Source: Bombus terrestris
Lineage: Eukaryota > Arthropoda > Insecta > Hymenoptera > Apidae
Direction of reading: 5' to 3'
NCBI RefSeq assembly: GCF_910591885.1
Contig: NC_063286.1
Coordinates: 3,038,001-3,102,000, forward strand
Length of the DNA stretch: 64,000 nt
Shown: piece after piece, positions 25,976 through 38,105 of the stretch
Position numbering within the stretch: position 1 is the first letter of the stretch
Layout: every line of letters starts with the position of its first letter
Position numbers and translations under genes: made by a program
The notes under the pieces: generated by a model
Databases searched by the model: none
What the model was told of the DNA's origin: nothing
What the model saw: the letters and a program-made list of their open reading frames with translations, nothing else

Positions 25976-27344
25976 CCTCGTTTAGGGACGATGGTCCCAG
26001 ATGGATTAATAATATCAAAAATATACTACATAAATGGAATTTCTTCTGCAAGAAAGTAACAAATCAACAAATATAAAAATATTCTATCATCAGGTATTTT
26101 TTAAAGACCAGACATTTTCACTGATTTTGGTAGCAATAGCTTCGCGTTAACTATCTATAGTCCTAGCGTTAGCTGCCATGACTGGTCCTTCGCGTCGCGA
26201 TGGTAATGGCGAGAGGTGGATTCAAAGTTGAGGATATACAAAGTTAAGGAATTGATAAACTCTTTGGTCCCTGAGTTTCCTAGAACATAGGCCGCTTCGG
26301 AGAATAGATTTATAGGAACGTCACAGGTTGGAGAAAAGGTGGATGGGGTGAAGTTTCGGAAGAACTTCATCTTTCCTTAGAAAATGAACTTTAAGCTCGG
26401 GGGATTTTCACGTCCATGACGGAATTAATCGCGTTCTGTGCCGGTCCTTCCTACATTTATTTCTCAAAAAATGAAAAAGTTTTGATAGTTTTAATACGCC
26501 TAAATACGAACTTTATTCACAAACGTAATCTACGTCGTTTAATGAACGATACAGCCGTGTTTCCTCGATACTTCGATAAATATTCCATATACAGGAACAC
26601 AGAGAAGCCATGTATCCACCCTGTGCGGAGCTGGTTCAACCCGTGTGCACGAAACCACACGGGCGCTCGAACGGCAAAAGTAAACAATGAGCTTGCGTTG
26701 CGGTCGGTTTTATTTTTTGAAAAATGGAGGAACGACAACGTGGCAGCCGGACTTCCGGAGGCCTGGTCGACAGCTAGCATTTTCCCTGCCTCCTCCCATT
26801 ATGCTCTCGTTCTCTCCATTTCGTTTCACCCCCGTTTCTTTCAACCGACTCTTTCCCTCTGTTTTCCTTGCCTTCTTCCGACGTTCCTTTATCGACCCGT
26901 CCATCCTTCTTTCTTCTCCAACTCTCTCCCTCTCTCCTTCTGTCTTTCTTTCTTTCTCTCCCTCTCTATCCTTTCCACGTAAGAATTTCTGACGGCACCC
27001 TCTAGTTACACTCGATCTTTCTAGCTGACGTTTATCCCTTTCTCTACCGATCTCACGGTTTACCTCTCGCTCCCGCCACTAGTCCGCTCGCTTCTTCAAC
27101 ATCCCTAGCATTCTCTCATGATTCATCGCCGCCACGATGGATTATCCGTCTTCTCCCCCGCTACACCCTCGCTGGGTCAGAGACTTGACCAGATCGGACA
27201 CGAGGCAACCATCGACCTGTATCGCTTCCTTCACGACGATCCCCAATTTACGCTGAGAGATTAATGCTTGATATTTCGGCTGCTTGTGCAGTCGTGGATA
27301 TTTAGACACGCGAAAGTATGTGAAATATTCAAAGTGGAGCGTTT
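25976..27344. other. Unique non-coding DNA with a long pyrimidine tract
   Basis: 26790-26990 is a strongly pyrimidine-rich tract. It supports the tails of a 188-codon plus frame (26416-26982) and a 101-codon frame overlapping it, with an 87-codon minus frame in the same place. No recognisable protein. Confidence 0.5.
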
Positions 27345-29212
27345 AGAAATGTTGAAGCAATTACTTCAAGAAAAGATGTTTATCTTTATTTGTGTGTATC
27401 AGTGACCTGGATACCAATATTAGTAGAAAGTAGAATTTAGTGAAATAAAAATATTGTAAATAAGGAGAGGTGCATATTATTGTGCCCTTGAACATACATC
27501 ATGTTTGGGTTATAAGGTGTGGAAACAAAAGAACTATAAGTAGGTTTCTATTGCTGTTTCTTGTAGCCTTCAGCTACAGCTACAAGTTTAACTTCTTGGT
27601 AATGTCCTTTGCTAGAAATATATGAACCTGCTCCCTGTCATAGCTTCTTCTATTGTATTGTAACACTGCTAGAGTGAGAATCTGGATCAGCATACACTAT
27701 ACCTGTACCTATACTTATTTCAATATATTTTTCTATTACAAATTCATCCATTGGTTTCTCCATTAGTCAACCTCAACAATATCACAGATTAAATTAGTAC
27801 ATAATAATAACAATTTATTTTATTTTGACCTCATACACTGTACCTGTACCTATACTTATTTTAATATATTTTTCTATTACAAATTCATCCATTGGTTCCA
27901 CTATCAGTCACCCTCAACAGTATCAAACATTAAATTAATAAATGATGATAACAATTTATTTGATTTTGATCTCATACACCATAGCTGCACTTATACTTAT
28001 GTGAATATATTTTTCTAATAATAAATTCATCCACTTGTTTCTTTATCAGTCAACCTTATTAATATTTCACATTAAATTAATAAATGATGATATCAATTTA
28101 TTTGATTCTGACCTCATACAGTGTACCTGTACCTATACTTATTTTAATATATTTTTCTATTACAAATTCATCCATTGGTTCCCCTATCAGTCAACTTCAA
28201 CAATACTATACATTAAATTAATAAGTGATAATAACAATTTATTTGATTCTGATCTCATACACTATAGCTGCACTTATACTTATGTGAATATATTTTTCTA
28301 ATAATAAATTCATCCACTCGTTCTTCCATCAGTCAACCTCAACAATAAAATTCAGCAGCTGGGACCAATCTTTGCCTAAGTTTAATGCTTTTTGATAACG
28401 TTATGAGATACTCGAGATCGTCAGTTGGCTACAGCTGTTTATGCTTTCATCAATATCTACAAAACTATCTAAATCGTTCAAAGCATAACAGACATTGTAC
28501 AATTTAGTGGATGGAACAGATCTCTGTTTAGATGATTGAAAATTGAATATTAATTGCAAAGTTGGGCAACGAAATTGAGAGATTTATAAAGAACGTAGTT
28601 GATCAGTTTGGCCTTTGGAAAATTCATTATCAATATGAGAAACAATCTTATTTTTGTCTTTAGTCTTTAATTTAATCCTGTACTTTAATTTTGTATTTTT
28701 ATATCCGAATTTTATCCTCTATTTTTATTTCCTCTTCTTATTTTCTACTCTTATTATTATTGTTATTAATTGCAATGAAATTGAGGAATTTATAAAGAAC
28801 ATAGTTGGAACATAGTTTGGTTTTTGGAAAACTTGGAAAACATGGAAAGCAAGTTGGGCAATGAAATTGAGGAATTTATAAAGAACATAGTTGATCAGTT
28901 TGGCCTTTGGAAAATTCATTATCAATATGAGAAACAATCTTATTTTTGTCTTTAGTCTTTAATTTAGTCCTGTACTTTAATTTTCTATTTTTATATCCCA
29001 ATTTTACCCTCTATTTTTATTTCCTATTCTTATTCTCTACTCTTATTTCTTATTCTTTATTCTTATTCTTATTGCCTAGAACGTTCACATTACATGAAAA
29101 GACTAAATTACTTGCAACATTTTTACTGACAATCCATTCGTCATTTAGTAAAAAATATTTTCTAAAATTAACCCACAGTCATTGAGTACCTAAATCCACG
29201 AAAGCATCTACT
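27345..29212. repeat. Composite block repeat, copy 2 (order A-B-C-D-E)
   Basis: Block A (27345-27690) matches 54480-54830 and contains GGAGAGGTGCATATTATTGT, GGTGTGGAAACAAAAG and a hairpin at 27560-27586. Block B (27690-28325) has about five satellite units as in 9475-10389. Block C (28330-28550) matches 10390-10590 closely (AAAATTCAGCAGCTGG, TGATAACGTTATGAGATACT). Block D (28555-29065) has about two units against four to five in copy 1. Block E (29065-29212) ends with CGAAAGCATCTA as in copy 1. The unequal unit numbers show that B and D expand or contract independently while A, C and E stay single-copy. Confidence 0.82.
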
Positions 29213-29266
29213 CATAAGAATACTTAAACACTTTTACCAAATCTACAATTTACAATGCAACCCATA

Positions 29267-29463
29267 TGCTTGTCCAAAAAGTGTTTTTCTTTCGCAACAA
29301 TGCACCTTCATACAAACTTGAAACCAAATCCGTAAAATATCGTGATGTTTATCCCAACAAAACACAATGAAACCCACGTAATTCTACAAAATAATATAAA
29401 ACAAAAATCCTTGTACGTCTATTATTTCCTCATGAAACGAAAGAAACTCTTCGAACGACCTGA
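29267..29463. mobile_element. Mariner-like MITE, about 197 bp
   Basis: The left end TGCTTGTCCAAAAAGTG and the right end CTCTTCGAACGACCTGA are degenerate inverted relatives of the TTAGGTTGTCCGAAAAGT terminus, each next to TA. The interior (GTTTATCCCAACAAAACACA, ACAAAATAATATAAAAC) resembles the element at 39006-39178 read in reverse, so the two are probably derivatives of the same parent. Confidence 0.6.
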
Positions 29464-32040
29464 TATATAACCCAAATTCTACTATTTTATTTCTAACCAA
29501 GAAACAACGCAGTTAATTAACCATACACCCTATATACCTACTACTACTTCTTGCCTGTTATGATAAAGAAAGAAAAAAAAAAAAGAAAAAAAACGATCGA
29601 ACGTTGCAGGTTGGTCGATAACGCTCACGCATCCGGGGGAAGACCGGGGGGGCAGCGGGGGGCGGTCGCGCGCGGTGTACTCGAAGGCGTGCGCAAAACC
29701 GGAAATTACTCTCGATATAAAATATTCTAGACACCGGTGAGCAATGGCTCGCGATCGGGCCTGCTTAATGCCCCCGGCTGGTGCTTATAATAATCTCTGC
29801 TAATAATACATTTAAATATGAAAGAGTAAAGCAGGATACCAGCCATGGTAAGCTAACCAGAATTAAAGGACGCCCGATGACGACGGCGTGTGCTATACCG
29901 AAGGCGGATGGACGCTCCGCGGCACCGTTTTTCGCGTTCGCGCGCGTACTTTCCGCACTCAGCGTACGTTTCTTCTCGTAAACTGGTCTTCGCGGTCTAA
30001 CATGGCCGCCGTCGTTCTGTATTCCGGTCCGCGCTGTGTTGCTCTGTTTTTCGTTTCACGAGCGACCGCCCGAAGCTTCGAACGCGGCCCTCGTTCTCGG
30101 ACCAGGCCCCGACCGTTTCGAAAGTACAACGTATTACGCGCTGCAAAACGCAATTTCGTTTGCCGGCGGGGCAATTTCGAGAGCTTCGAGAGCCACACTT
30201 TCTACCCGAGTGAGCCCCGCTAATTGCGCCCCTCGCGCACAACCGTCGCTTTTCCTTCTCTCTTCGTTTCTTCCTTTTTCTTCTTCCACCTGTTTACAAG
30301 CCCTTTCCGATACCAAAGCTGCTACTTTCCAACGAGCGTTTAAGCAAAGTCGATTGGAGAATACGTGTTACGTAAGCGACGCTAGGTGAATTGCAGGCTG
30401 ATCGAGAAAGGGGCAGCAACGTATATTTTGTGGAATCGCGTGCGAGCAGATTAAGTCGTTACCATGTTGCTACTATGGTCGAAGGGAAAAGATGGCTGTG
30501 GACGATCAGCGGCATATTCTGTTGCACCAAGCGCTCGCACAGAATAGATGCGTCTATTTGCGTTTACTCGAATGGATGATGCGCTGTCGGTATTTCCTTG
30601 CATTTTATTTCTCTACGACAGGTTAGGCCATTCAAAGAAGCGTTTATTATGTATAATGTTTGTTCATCTTCATTAATGCTTCTTTGATGGAAACGGTGCG
30701 CCGCGTCGCTTCGAAACCTGTTGGATGGAAACGCTTGATTTCATGAAGACGTTGTACGCTACTCGCAGTCGTAGGAAAATTATTGCCATTTGCGACTGAT
30801 CGATCGAGCTGCCGGGCCCTACGGTTAATCGTAATCTATCATTTGCAGTTATGCTAGCCGATTCTCGGATAAACGTGGCCATTTCCTCCTGTCGTTTGCT
30901 ATCACACTCGATCGTTGCTGACACTTGTCGCTCGCCTTTTCCATCTTATTGTACGACTCGGCCTTCGTTAACAAGCGTATTTCGCCGAATTGAGAAACCT
31001 GCGAACGCTTTAATGGCGTACATTTGCCGTGAATATCCGATTTCATTTCCAAAGAATTCATTATAGCAGATCACCTTTCATTATACGAAACGGACGAGAA
31101 AGTAGTCGGCGAAAAAAAGAAGAATCGAAGGAATCGCTATGAATCGTTTTGTAAAATGGGTCCTGCCGTTCGAACGAGAGAAAAATAAAGCAAATGATAG
31201 TAACCTCTGGACAGAAATTAATGCGCGGTTAGTTATAATTTCGAATGCAAATTGTACGATGTCGCGTACATTGTATGTTTCGCCGAATCATCAACGAGAG
31301 GAAAAAATTGCCAATCGCATTTTTCTTACGATATCTTGCAATTTCCTAGCGTTTACGTTTTTTAAGCTATGCGCCGGAAATTGCCGGTTCGGCAAACACG
31401 TGTAAAATAAGAGCCGCTCTCGTTGCTTCTTTTGTATCGCGATGATCGCCTTTGCTCGTTACCCGCGCACGATCCGGTTCGTCGATCGCTCGTAAACTTT
31501 TCCCTGATTTTCAATGATTAATTCCTTTTCTGCCATTTAACGCTGATCGAGTTCACGCTGCCGACGAACGTTAAAATCATCCAGCAAAATAATTTGGTCT
31601 TTCACTTGATTTAATTTCGTATAAAATTCGCAGATGCTTTGCAATTTCGCGAATGTTTTCACTGCGCTCGACGTCAAACAATGGCAGACGCGTCCGTAGA
31701 AAGTTGCTTATAAACATCCTTATCGGATTTACAGCTATTGGCAAAGGTTGCTTTCCTTTGTAACGTTTGCTGCGTGGCTGTGATATACTGGGTGTTCGAT
31801 AATCCTCTCGTAATCGCTTTATTACAAGTCGCGGTAAGATAAAAAATTTAGCGAAAAGGAGATTTAGAAATAGTCAGTTTTCCTAGTACAATTCCGATAA
31901 AATTTTCCTGCTTTGATTTAAACGCGTGGAACGTGCAATTTTTCACATTGGTGTAAATTTCTCATTAAACAGCTACGTACAGTCGAATTTGTTAAAGTAA
32001 TTAATTTAACTGTTTATTTTTATTGATTGATTGATTTATT
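29464..32040. other. Unique DNA with a CpG-rich island, no gene supported
   Basis: A poly-A/poly-G boundary at 29565-29670 is followed by a GC-rich, CpG-dense stretch to about 30250. An ATGG CCGCC (YY1/Pho-like) string lies at 30002-30010. At 29845 an ATG is directly followed by GTAAGC, which could be a splice donor, but nothing else supports an exon. Open frames at 29781-30389 overlap on both strands. The rest to 32040 is unremarkable. Confidence 0.45.
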
Positions 32041-32583
32041 TTTTATTCTATCAGCAATTTTTCTTTCCTAATCCTATCAGCTGTTCTTCCAATATTCTAC
32101 ACGAATGTATCTTTACTGTATTTCATCCTCTGTTATTTTTAAAAGTTTCTTTCGTTTCATAATAATAGATGAGCAACAATTTCTTTTTTATATCGTTTTA
32201 TTGAGTTAAGTATCATTCATTATATTTTTATTATTACGTTTGTGGATATTAAAAACCATTGTGCGTCTATTATTTTCTTATAAGACAAAAGAAACTGAAA
32301 AAAACAGAGAAAAGAAATCAATAAAAATAAATAAGAAAACTCTTTCATCATTACTTCACAACAAAATAATTCATTTCTTACTATAATCATAAATAAAGTA
32401 AGCAGAATCAAAGTATTCCTCCCACATTTAGAATATAATAAATGAATTTCTCTTTTATATTATTTTATTCAATTAAGTTATATTTCTATTATTAGTTTCA
32501 TGCACAATTCAATAAATTAACATAAAACAAAATTGCGTCTATTATTTTCTTACAAAACGGAAGAAACTTCCCGGACAAGCTAA
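32041..32583. mobile_element. Mariner-like non-autonomous element fragment
   Basis: The right end GGAAGAAACTTCCCGGACAAGCTAA is a TTAGSTTGTCCGGGAAGTTT-type terminus followed by TA (32584-32585). AAAAGTTTCTTTCGTTTCAT at 32141 marks an internal or damaged left terminus without the outer TTAGG bases. 32041-32140 is an inverted match to 21220-21300 and 32318-32440 matches 21345-21480. No transposase frame remains. Confidence 0.6.
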
Positions 32584-32585
32584 TA

Positions 32586-35132
32586 TTAAACGACGATAGC
32601 TGTGAATGAAAGTTGCAAACGTCTTAATCGTGGTGACATGAAATTTGTCACACGAACAGAAGATCCTATTGTTTCAAACAGCCCACGATGAATCCGTTCG
32701 TCTGACAGGCGAGACGTTTCTCTTACCGCAGAAAATTCCAAGAAGCATTCCACTCTAAATCACTCGAAAATCAACAGACAATAAAATTTGCCTCCCTTTT
32801 TTTTTCTTATCAACGTCGTTTAGGATAACAAACGATGATCGCTATGATTGATAAGCGGAACGATGGACGACAGCGCGGAACTTTCCTGTGACTAACAAGT
32901 TTCAAAAATACAAGAATCGGTGGCGCGCAACCAGAGTGTCCTGATTTTTAAGAGGCGCTCGATCTCCGATTTTCTTATCCTTTCCTCCTCTCTTTTCCCT
33001 GACTTTTATCCCGCGGCGAACAGGCCACCATTAATCAATGTATACATACATTGTCGCGGTGGACAGCCCACGTCTGACACGGAGGATGATTATCTGAAAT
33101 AAAATATCGTGCGACAAATCACTTCCTTGCCAAGAGTCATTTAACTGGTTATATAAAATTACAGGCGCATTGTACGGCGGAGCAGCGTGCAGAAGTCGCA
33201 TGAAAAGTGAACCGTGAAATACGACCGTTAAATAATTCAATGTAATTCCGGCGTCGTTGACGGGAAACAACGGATGCGAACGGAAACTTTTCGTCGCGGC
33301 TACCTGTTCAATCTTCCGATCAGATTTTCGACAAGATTCCAAGCGTACGAGAAATGATCTACGAGAAATGTTTTTCATTCGATCACCAGGTCCTGATGTA
33401 GGTTACATTCTCGACGATAGATGCGAATCAACAAGGACAAGTAACCAGGTTGCTTGGAACAGCTTTTGCAAATGTAAGAAGAAATATTTGCACCGGTGAC
33501 GAGATGGCGACGCTATTAGTCCTGGCGATACAATAACCAACGACCCAGGCGAAAATCCTTTGTCAAACTATCACGAAGGAACCCGCAGAAAATGCGAAAT
33601 TCCGCGTCGCGCTTTCCCGCGCTCGTGTTGCATAAATCACGCCGGAAACGCGGCGTTTCTCATACGGACGAAATAAATTCTTTTCTTCATTTTCATGCAA
33701 ACGAACAGCGCGGCCGCCATATTCTCGATCGGTCGGCGCGACATTTTTCCGCCGGCAACGAAACCTTTCGTTCGAAACGCCACTGCCTTCACGTCTTCGC
33801 TACGCGCCTATAACATACACACACACACACATACACGTGTATAAACACTGTATTACGCGTGCCTACGTATTTATTATTATTTCGTTTCTTCTTTTTATTC
33901 CTGTTCGTTTGCCACGCTGCCGAAGCACAGAGCCGTCAGACGCAGGGACGCCATTCGTCGTGCCGGCGCATGTGAAAATACGACGGAAATATTTCACTTT
34001 TCGTAGCGCTCGCGCGCCCCGACGACAGCGTCGCGGTGCCACGTCACGAGGCATTCATTTCGAAATACGTACACTGGTACGTCCAGGCTCCGGGGAGTAG
34101 CCTTAATAAATGTAGAAGCATTTATAAAGGCAGCAAGATGCGAGTATTCTCTCTCTTTCGCTCTGCCTTTATTCTCTCGTCTTCTTTTTCCATTTCGTAT
34201 TCTTCCGTTTCCTCTCTATCGTTTCACCTCTTCGTCTGTTTCTCTCCGGCTTCTGTGTTTTTTCTCTTTAGCATTCGCGCGGATGACGGATGCAAATAAA
34301 CGCGGAGAAACGTCAATACCGAACGCTACCGGTTCACAGCGTGAAAGCTTGGTCGACGTGAATGTTTTTCCTGAACGGAAAATCGCACTTATCCTGCAGC
34401 TTGAAATTTGCCGGTCGATTTCTCTGTTATTAAATATAGGTTTGAGGTTAATATTTAATAGATTCACATAGATTGAATTTTACTTTCTATATTTCACCAC
34501 CTCGTACAAAACATCTGAACACACTGGATACACTCAGACAATTAACACGTGGTCGACTCTTAAGACAAAAGAGCGTCGTTAAAGGTCGTACCAACTTAGC
34601 TTGAAGGAACTAGCGATTATACCAACTTAACGTTTCTCAACATTCTCTGCTTTTGTTTTTCTTTTCGCGAAAATAACCAGAAGATTGATTATTATCCATC
34701 TAGCGTTCCCTAAAGCTACTACAATTTTGTCATCGGTGTTTTTCTACAGTATAAAATAGGCGCTCACGGATATAACGTAGAATCGACAGCGTTGTCTTTG
34801 TCAATTTTTCAAGCCGCGCAACCTGCCACCCGGTTGACTAATGGTCCGGCCAACTTTTGTTCTCGCGATCGCTTCGAAATATCCGACAATGTGTCGTCGC
34901 AACGAGCCTTACGCAACCTCGCTTTCGCGAGTTGTGATTGAGTATTGTATCGGAAGTGTGTACAAATTGTAGCCAAGCACACGACGCACGGATGTCACTT
35001 GAGCTTATTGTGTCGAACAATTGAACGTCGGTGGGCGACGTATTATTTAACATCGACCGTACAACCGTTCAAAATTCATTTGTTTCTTTATTCCTGCAGC
35101 TTATCCGCCATTCATACACGATATCAAAAATT
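32586..35132. other. Unique non-coding DNA, CpG-rich from 33.5 to 34.1 kb
   Basis: A CA microsatellite lies at 33814-33836. GCGGCCGCCATATTC at 33710-33724 resembles a YY1/Pho site. 34140-34300 is pyrimidine-rich. No frame longer than 115 codons and none recognisable. Confidence 0.5.
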
Positions 35133-36640
35133 ATTTCCCTTCAGATTATCTTTTCTTTGTTAAGGTACAGACACGGTTTTGGAAAGAAGAAAAAGTTGAA
35201 ACTTTATTTACAAATTATCTGAATTTAGCTGGACATAACAACGACTCGACAATCTACTCGCTCGTTTCTAATAATTTCCAATCGCTTTTCATTGCTTTTG
35301 TCTCAACTCAGACCTGAATGTCCTTCCACGCTCGCATACACTCTCACGCGTACTATTATTTATTTATTTATTATTGCTTATGTAGCGGCACATGGGTCAC
35401 AGGACAATCCAAATCGTGTTATTGTTTTGCCTCGGAGTTTCAAGGTCGTTAGGACACATGTAACATAAGAGTAAATAAACTCTGGAGAAAACAATGTTGC
35501 CGCTACAGGCAGCCGTCGAATGAAGACGAATTCAAATTTTCCGACTTGCCCCGACCAATATAAATAAACAAACGCGATCGCGAGCATGAGAGTATCTAAC
35601 AGTATCTACAGTATCTCCGAGTATCTCGAGTATCTACCGAGTTACGCGACGAATATTTATCCGCGATTTTATTTTGCGATTTATACTTTGTACTAACGAC
35701 TCGCGTATACAGGGTGTACATTAATTTATTATTCTAAATATATTTCAACAACGAGCGATCTCGTTCTTTAAACCTCGCGTAACAACCATCCTCTACACAT
35801 AAATCTGCGCACTTAGTCAGTGCTTTTTGGCTTTGTACGAGCTTTCGGTTTTACATCGGTTTACCTATTACGCTTCTTATGTATCTACCACCCCTTTTAT
35901 CCTCTTTATTATATTACACTGCCTTAATTATTCTGTCTCTAAAACTGTTGCAATTTTTGGACTTTTGCCTCCTTGCTGTGCTTTCTTATAGTCGTTCCTC
36001 CTCGTCTTGTATTGCCCTTCTCTTCTCTATTATTGCTTTTAGTTCTGTTAGTCCTTCTCCAGTCTCGTTTAATATGTTTTCTGTGTCCTTTGGTCCTTCG
36101 TCATTTCTTTTACATAGCCTGCATCTTCTTTCTTCCTCTTCTTTCCACTATTATCTTGCTTTGGTCTCGTTCCCACATCTGAATCTTGATAATATTTTTC
36201 TGTTCTTCCACTTCATCCTCCTTTTTAAGTATTTTGGTAACTCTTCTTTGGCGATTTTTCTATAATGTTTGTTATATTTCTCCCTCTCTTCTGCTTCTCT
36301 CTTTCTCCTTTCTTCTATGATTTGGTCTACTGTCATCCTTTCTTGCTCTTCTCTTGCTTCCATCCGTGTCCCTCAGTTTCTCACCTCTTCTAGTCTCTTC
36401 CTTCTCTTTCTTGCTCTTTTCCCTTCTTGGTCATTTCCTCAGTTTCTCTCTCTCTCCTTTATGCACTCCTTTACTGGTTCCTTTTTTGATTCTATAGCTT
36501 CCCCTTTGTACCTTGCTGCTTTTCTTTGATTTCTGTTAGCTTGCATTCTTCTATCAACATGTAATTCCGTGTTGTCATATCTAAACCTAAGATCCATTTC
36601 ACATATCTTCTTTGTATTCTTCCAGCCTCACACCTTCACA
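35133..36640 (-). mobile_element. 5'-truncated non-LTR retrotransposon, copy 1
   Basis: On the minus strand the 36625-35985 part encodes a decayed ORF2 C-terminus (see separate entry) and 35984-35133 is its apparent 3' untranslated region. The latter is nearly identical to 49272-50063, which has no ORF2 sequence, and its first ~130 bases match the sequence after the stop in the copy at 57106-57515. That pattern, a shared 3' part with different 5' break points, is what target-primed reverse transcription leaves. No clear poly-A tail is seen. Within the 3' region a 10-bp inverted repeat TGTAGCGGCA / TGCCGCTACA bounds 35381-35507. Confidence 0.75.
35985..36625 (-). pseudogene. Decayed LINE ORF2 C-terminus (reverse transcriptase protein tail)
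   Basis: Translation of the minus strand gives YVKWILGLD at about 36605-36579, a motif that commonly follows the reverse transcriptase domain in ant and bee LINE proteins. Further on come KEPVKECIKEREKL, a Glu/Lys/Arg-rich helix-like stretch, FRCGNETKAR and then CRLC (Cys codons at 36121 and 36112). Several lesions break the frame: at least one shift between 36560 and 36500, an in-frame TGA near 36430, and consecutive TAA-TAG codons at 36153-36148. The CX2C pair is kept but the downstream His and Cys of the knuckle are replaced by Asp and Leu. The protein would have made cDNA of its own RNA; this copy is dead. Confidence 0.72.
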
Positions 36641-38105
36641 CGTACTATATAAATACAGTGCATACAAATGTACAATCAATTCAACACTCTTTGTGTCTTA
36701 TACCGTACATATACAGCTGCCAAATATTCTTCTCTTCTTTTTATATCCCAGTTTCCGTCGAATTTCACCACTCACACGTTTCTCACGGTGAAACTTTCGT
36801 CCCACCAACAGTTCTTTAATGACGACGTACAGGGGTTGAAAGTTGGTCCCCCGACACGGACGGATTTGGACCGACTGAAACAAATGTAAAGGCATTTCTA
36901 ACTGTAGCGAGGCTCTCGCACCTCCTCGTGTACGCTGCTCGTCCGACGGACGTGCTTTTGATCGAACTTCCGGCAAACTCGAACCTTTGGCAAGCGTTCC
37001 GATGAAAAATGCCCACCTCCATCCTGTCACGAATTCAATCACGCTCATCCCATCTCGTAATACGGTCTCGCTAATTGAATATTCTTTCGCAAGAATTCCT
37101 TCCATCTCAGTTAAACGCGAATCCTATTGGAAATTTTAGAGCGAAATCAAGAGATTACGTTGAGAATGTGTAACTGTCTAATCGACGAACAGGATTTCGT
37201 TGTATCCGTTGACACGTTAGCAGAGATATGAAAGTATCAATTTCGTTTGGCTGTTAGCAACGACCAAATAATCTCGATAAATATTTATACTCGCACACAC
37301 GACGAAGAAACGCCTATTCGCGGCTGCTGTGTAATGACAGTTTGGTTTTGCGCGCGTGGATCCGCGTCTATTAATAGCGCGGCTCTCGCAACGTTTGCGG
37401 TTTATCTGACGTTATCTCGAAACGTTTAACTTTCCATTAAGCGAGTCGAAAAATGACGAAATGTGTTCCGCGAGCTGAGAAGGTCGGCCGGATGTTATCT
37501 CTCGGGCCGTACAATTTCTCATGCGATCGAAACCTCGTCGATCCATCTTTTCTTTGTCCCTGTCACTTTTTTCTTCTTTTCTTCTTTCTCGAATTTTATA
37601 ACAGCGGAACGATGTCACGTCTATCTGGACGTTTGGACAAATGAGAAGGTGGGACCAGAACGATATCGATGCTAGAACATGATTATTAAAAGTGGATATT
37701 TCAGATGCTGTGCTGTTTAGGATAGCGTGAGTGTCGGTTGAACACGAGTCGTAGTTTCAATTCCAATTCACTTGCAAAAAGAAAGAAACAGGGCCGTAAT
37801 GAGCAAAACAATCATCGCCGCGTTAAGGCGAAGTACAGAGCGATCACGAGCTTTTAACAGCGCGTTCAGCGAGCCACACCGAACGATTTATATTCCCCTA
37901 GCACACGGCTCGACCCCCTAATCAATACCATTGGATCTAACGCGTCTCATTTCGTCGGATTCGGCAAAAATTCACTCGACCACGATCGTGTCACATCTCC
38001 GCCCTGTCTTTAAGAAGAAAAACCACCACGTTTTAGCGAACAACGAAATTAGACGTAAAGCAGGGAGACAAAATGAAATCGGCGTACGAAAGCGAACGAA
38101 AAGTA
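36641..38105. other. Unique non-coding DNA
   Basis: Frames up to 135 codons on minus (36698-37105) overlap a 73-codon plus frame and another minus frame; none is recognised. The 36770-37030 part is GC-richer. Confidence 0.5.

Noticed and set aside
26416..26982. 188-codon plus frame as a protein
   Set aside because: Its second half is translation of a long pyrimidine tract (Ser/Phe/Leu/Pro), overlapping frames exist on both strands, and the first half matches nothing recognisable.
35378..35587. 69-codon minus frame shared at 49517-49726 as a conserved small protein
   Set aside because: It is conserved only because the surrounding LINE 3' region is duplicated; it lies downstream of the ORF2 stop and spans the inverted-repeat segment.
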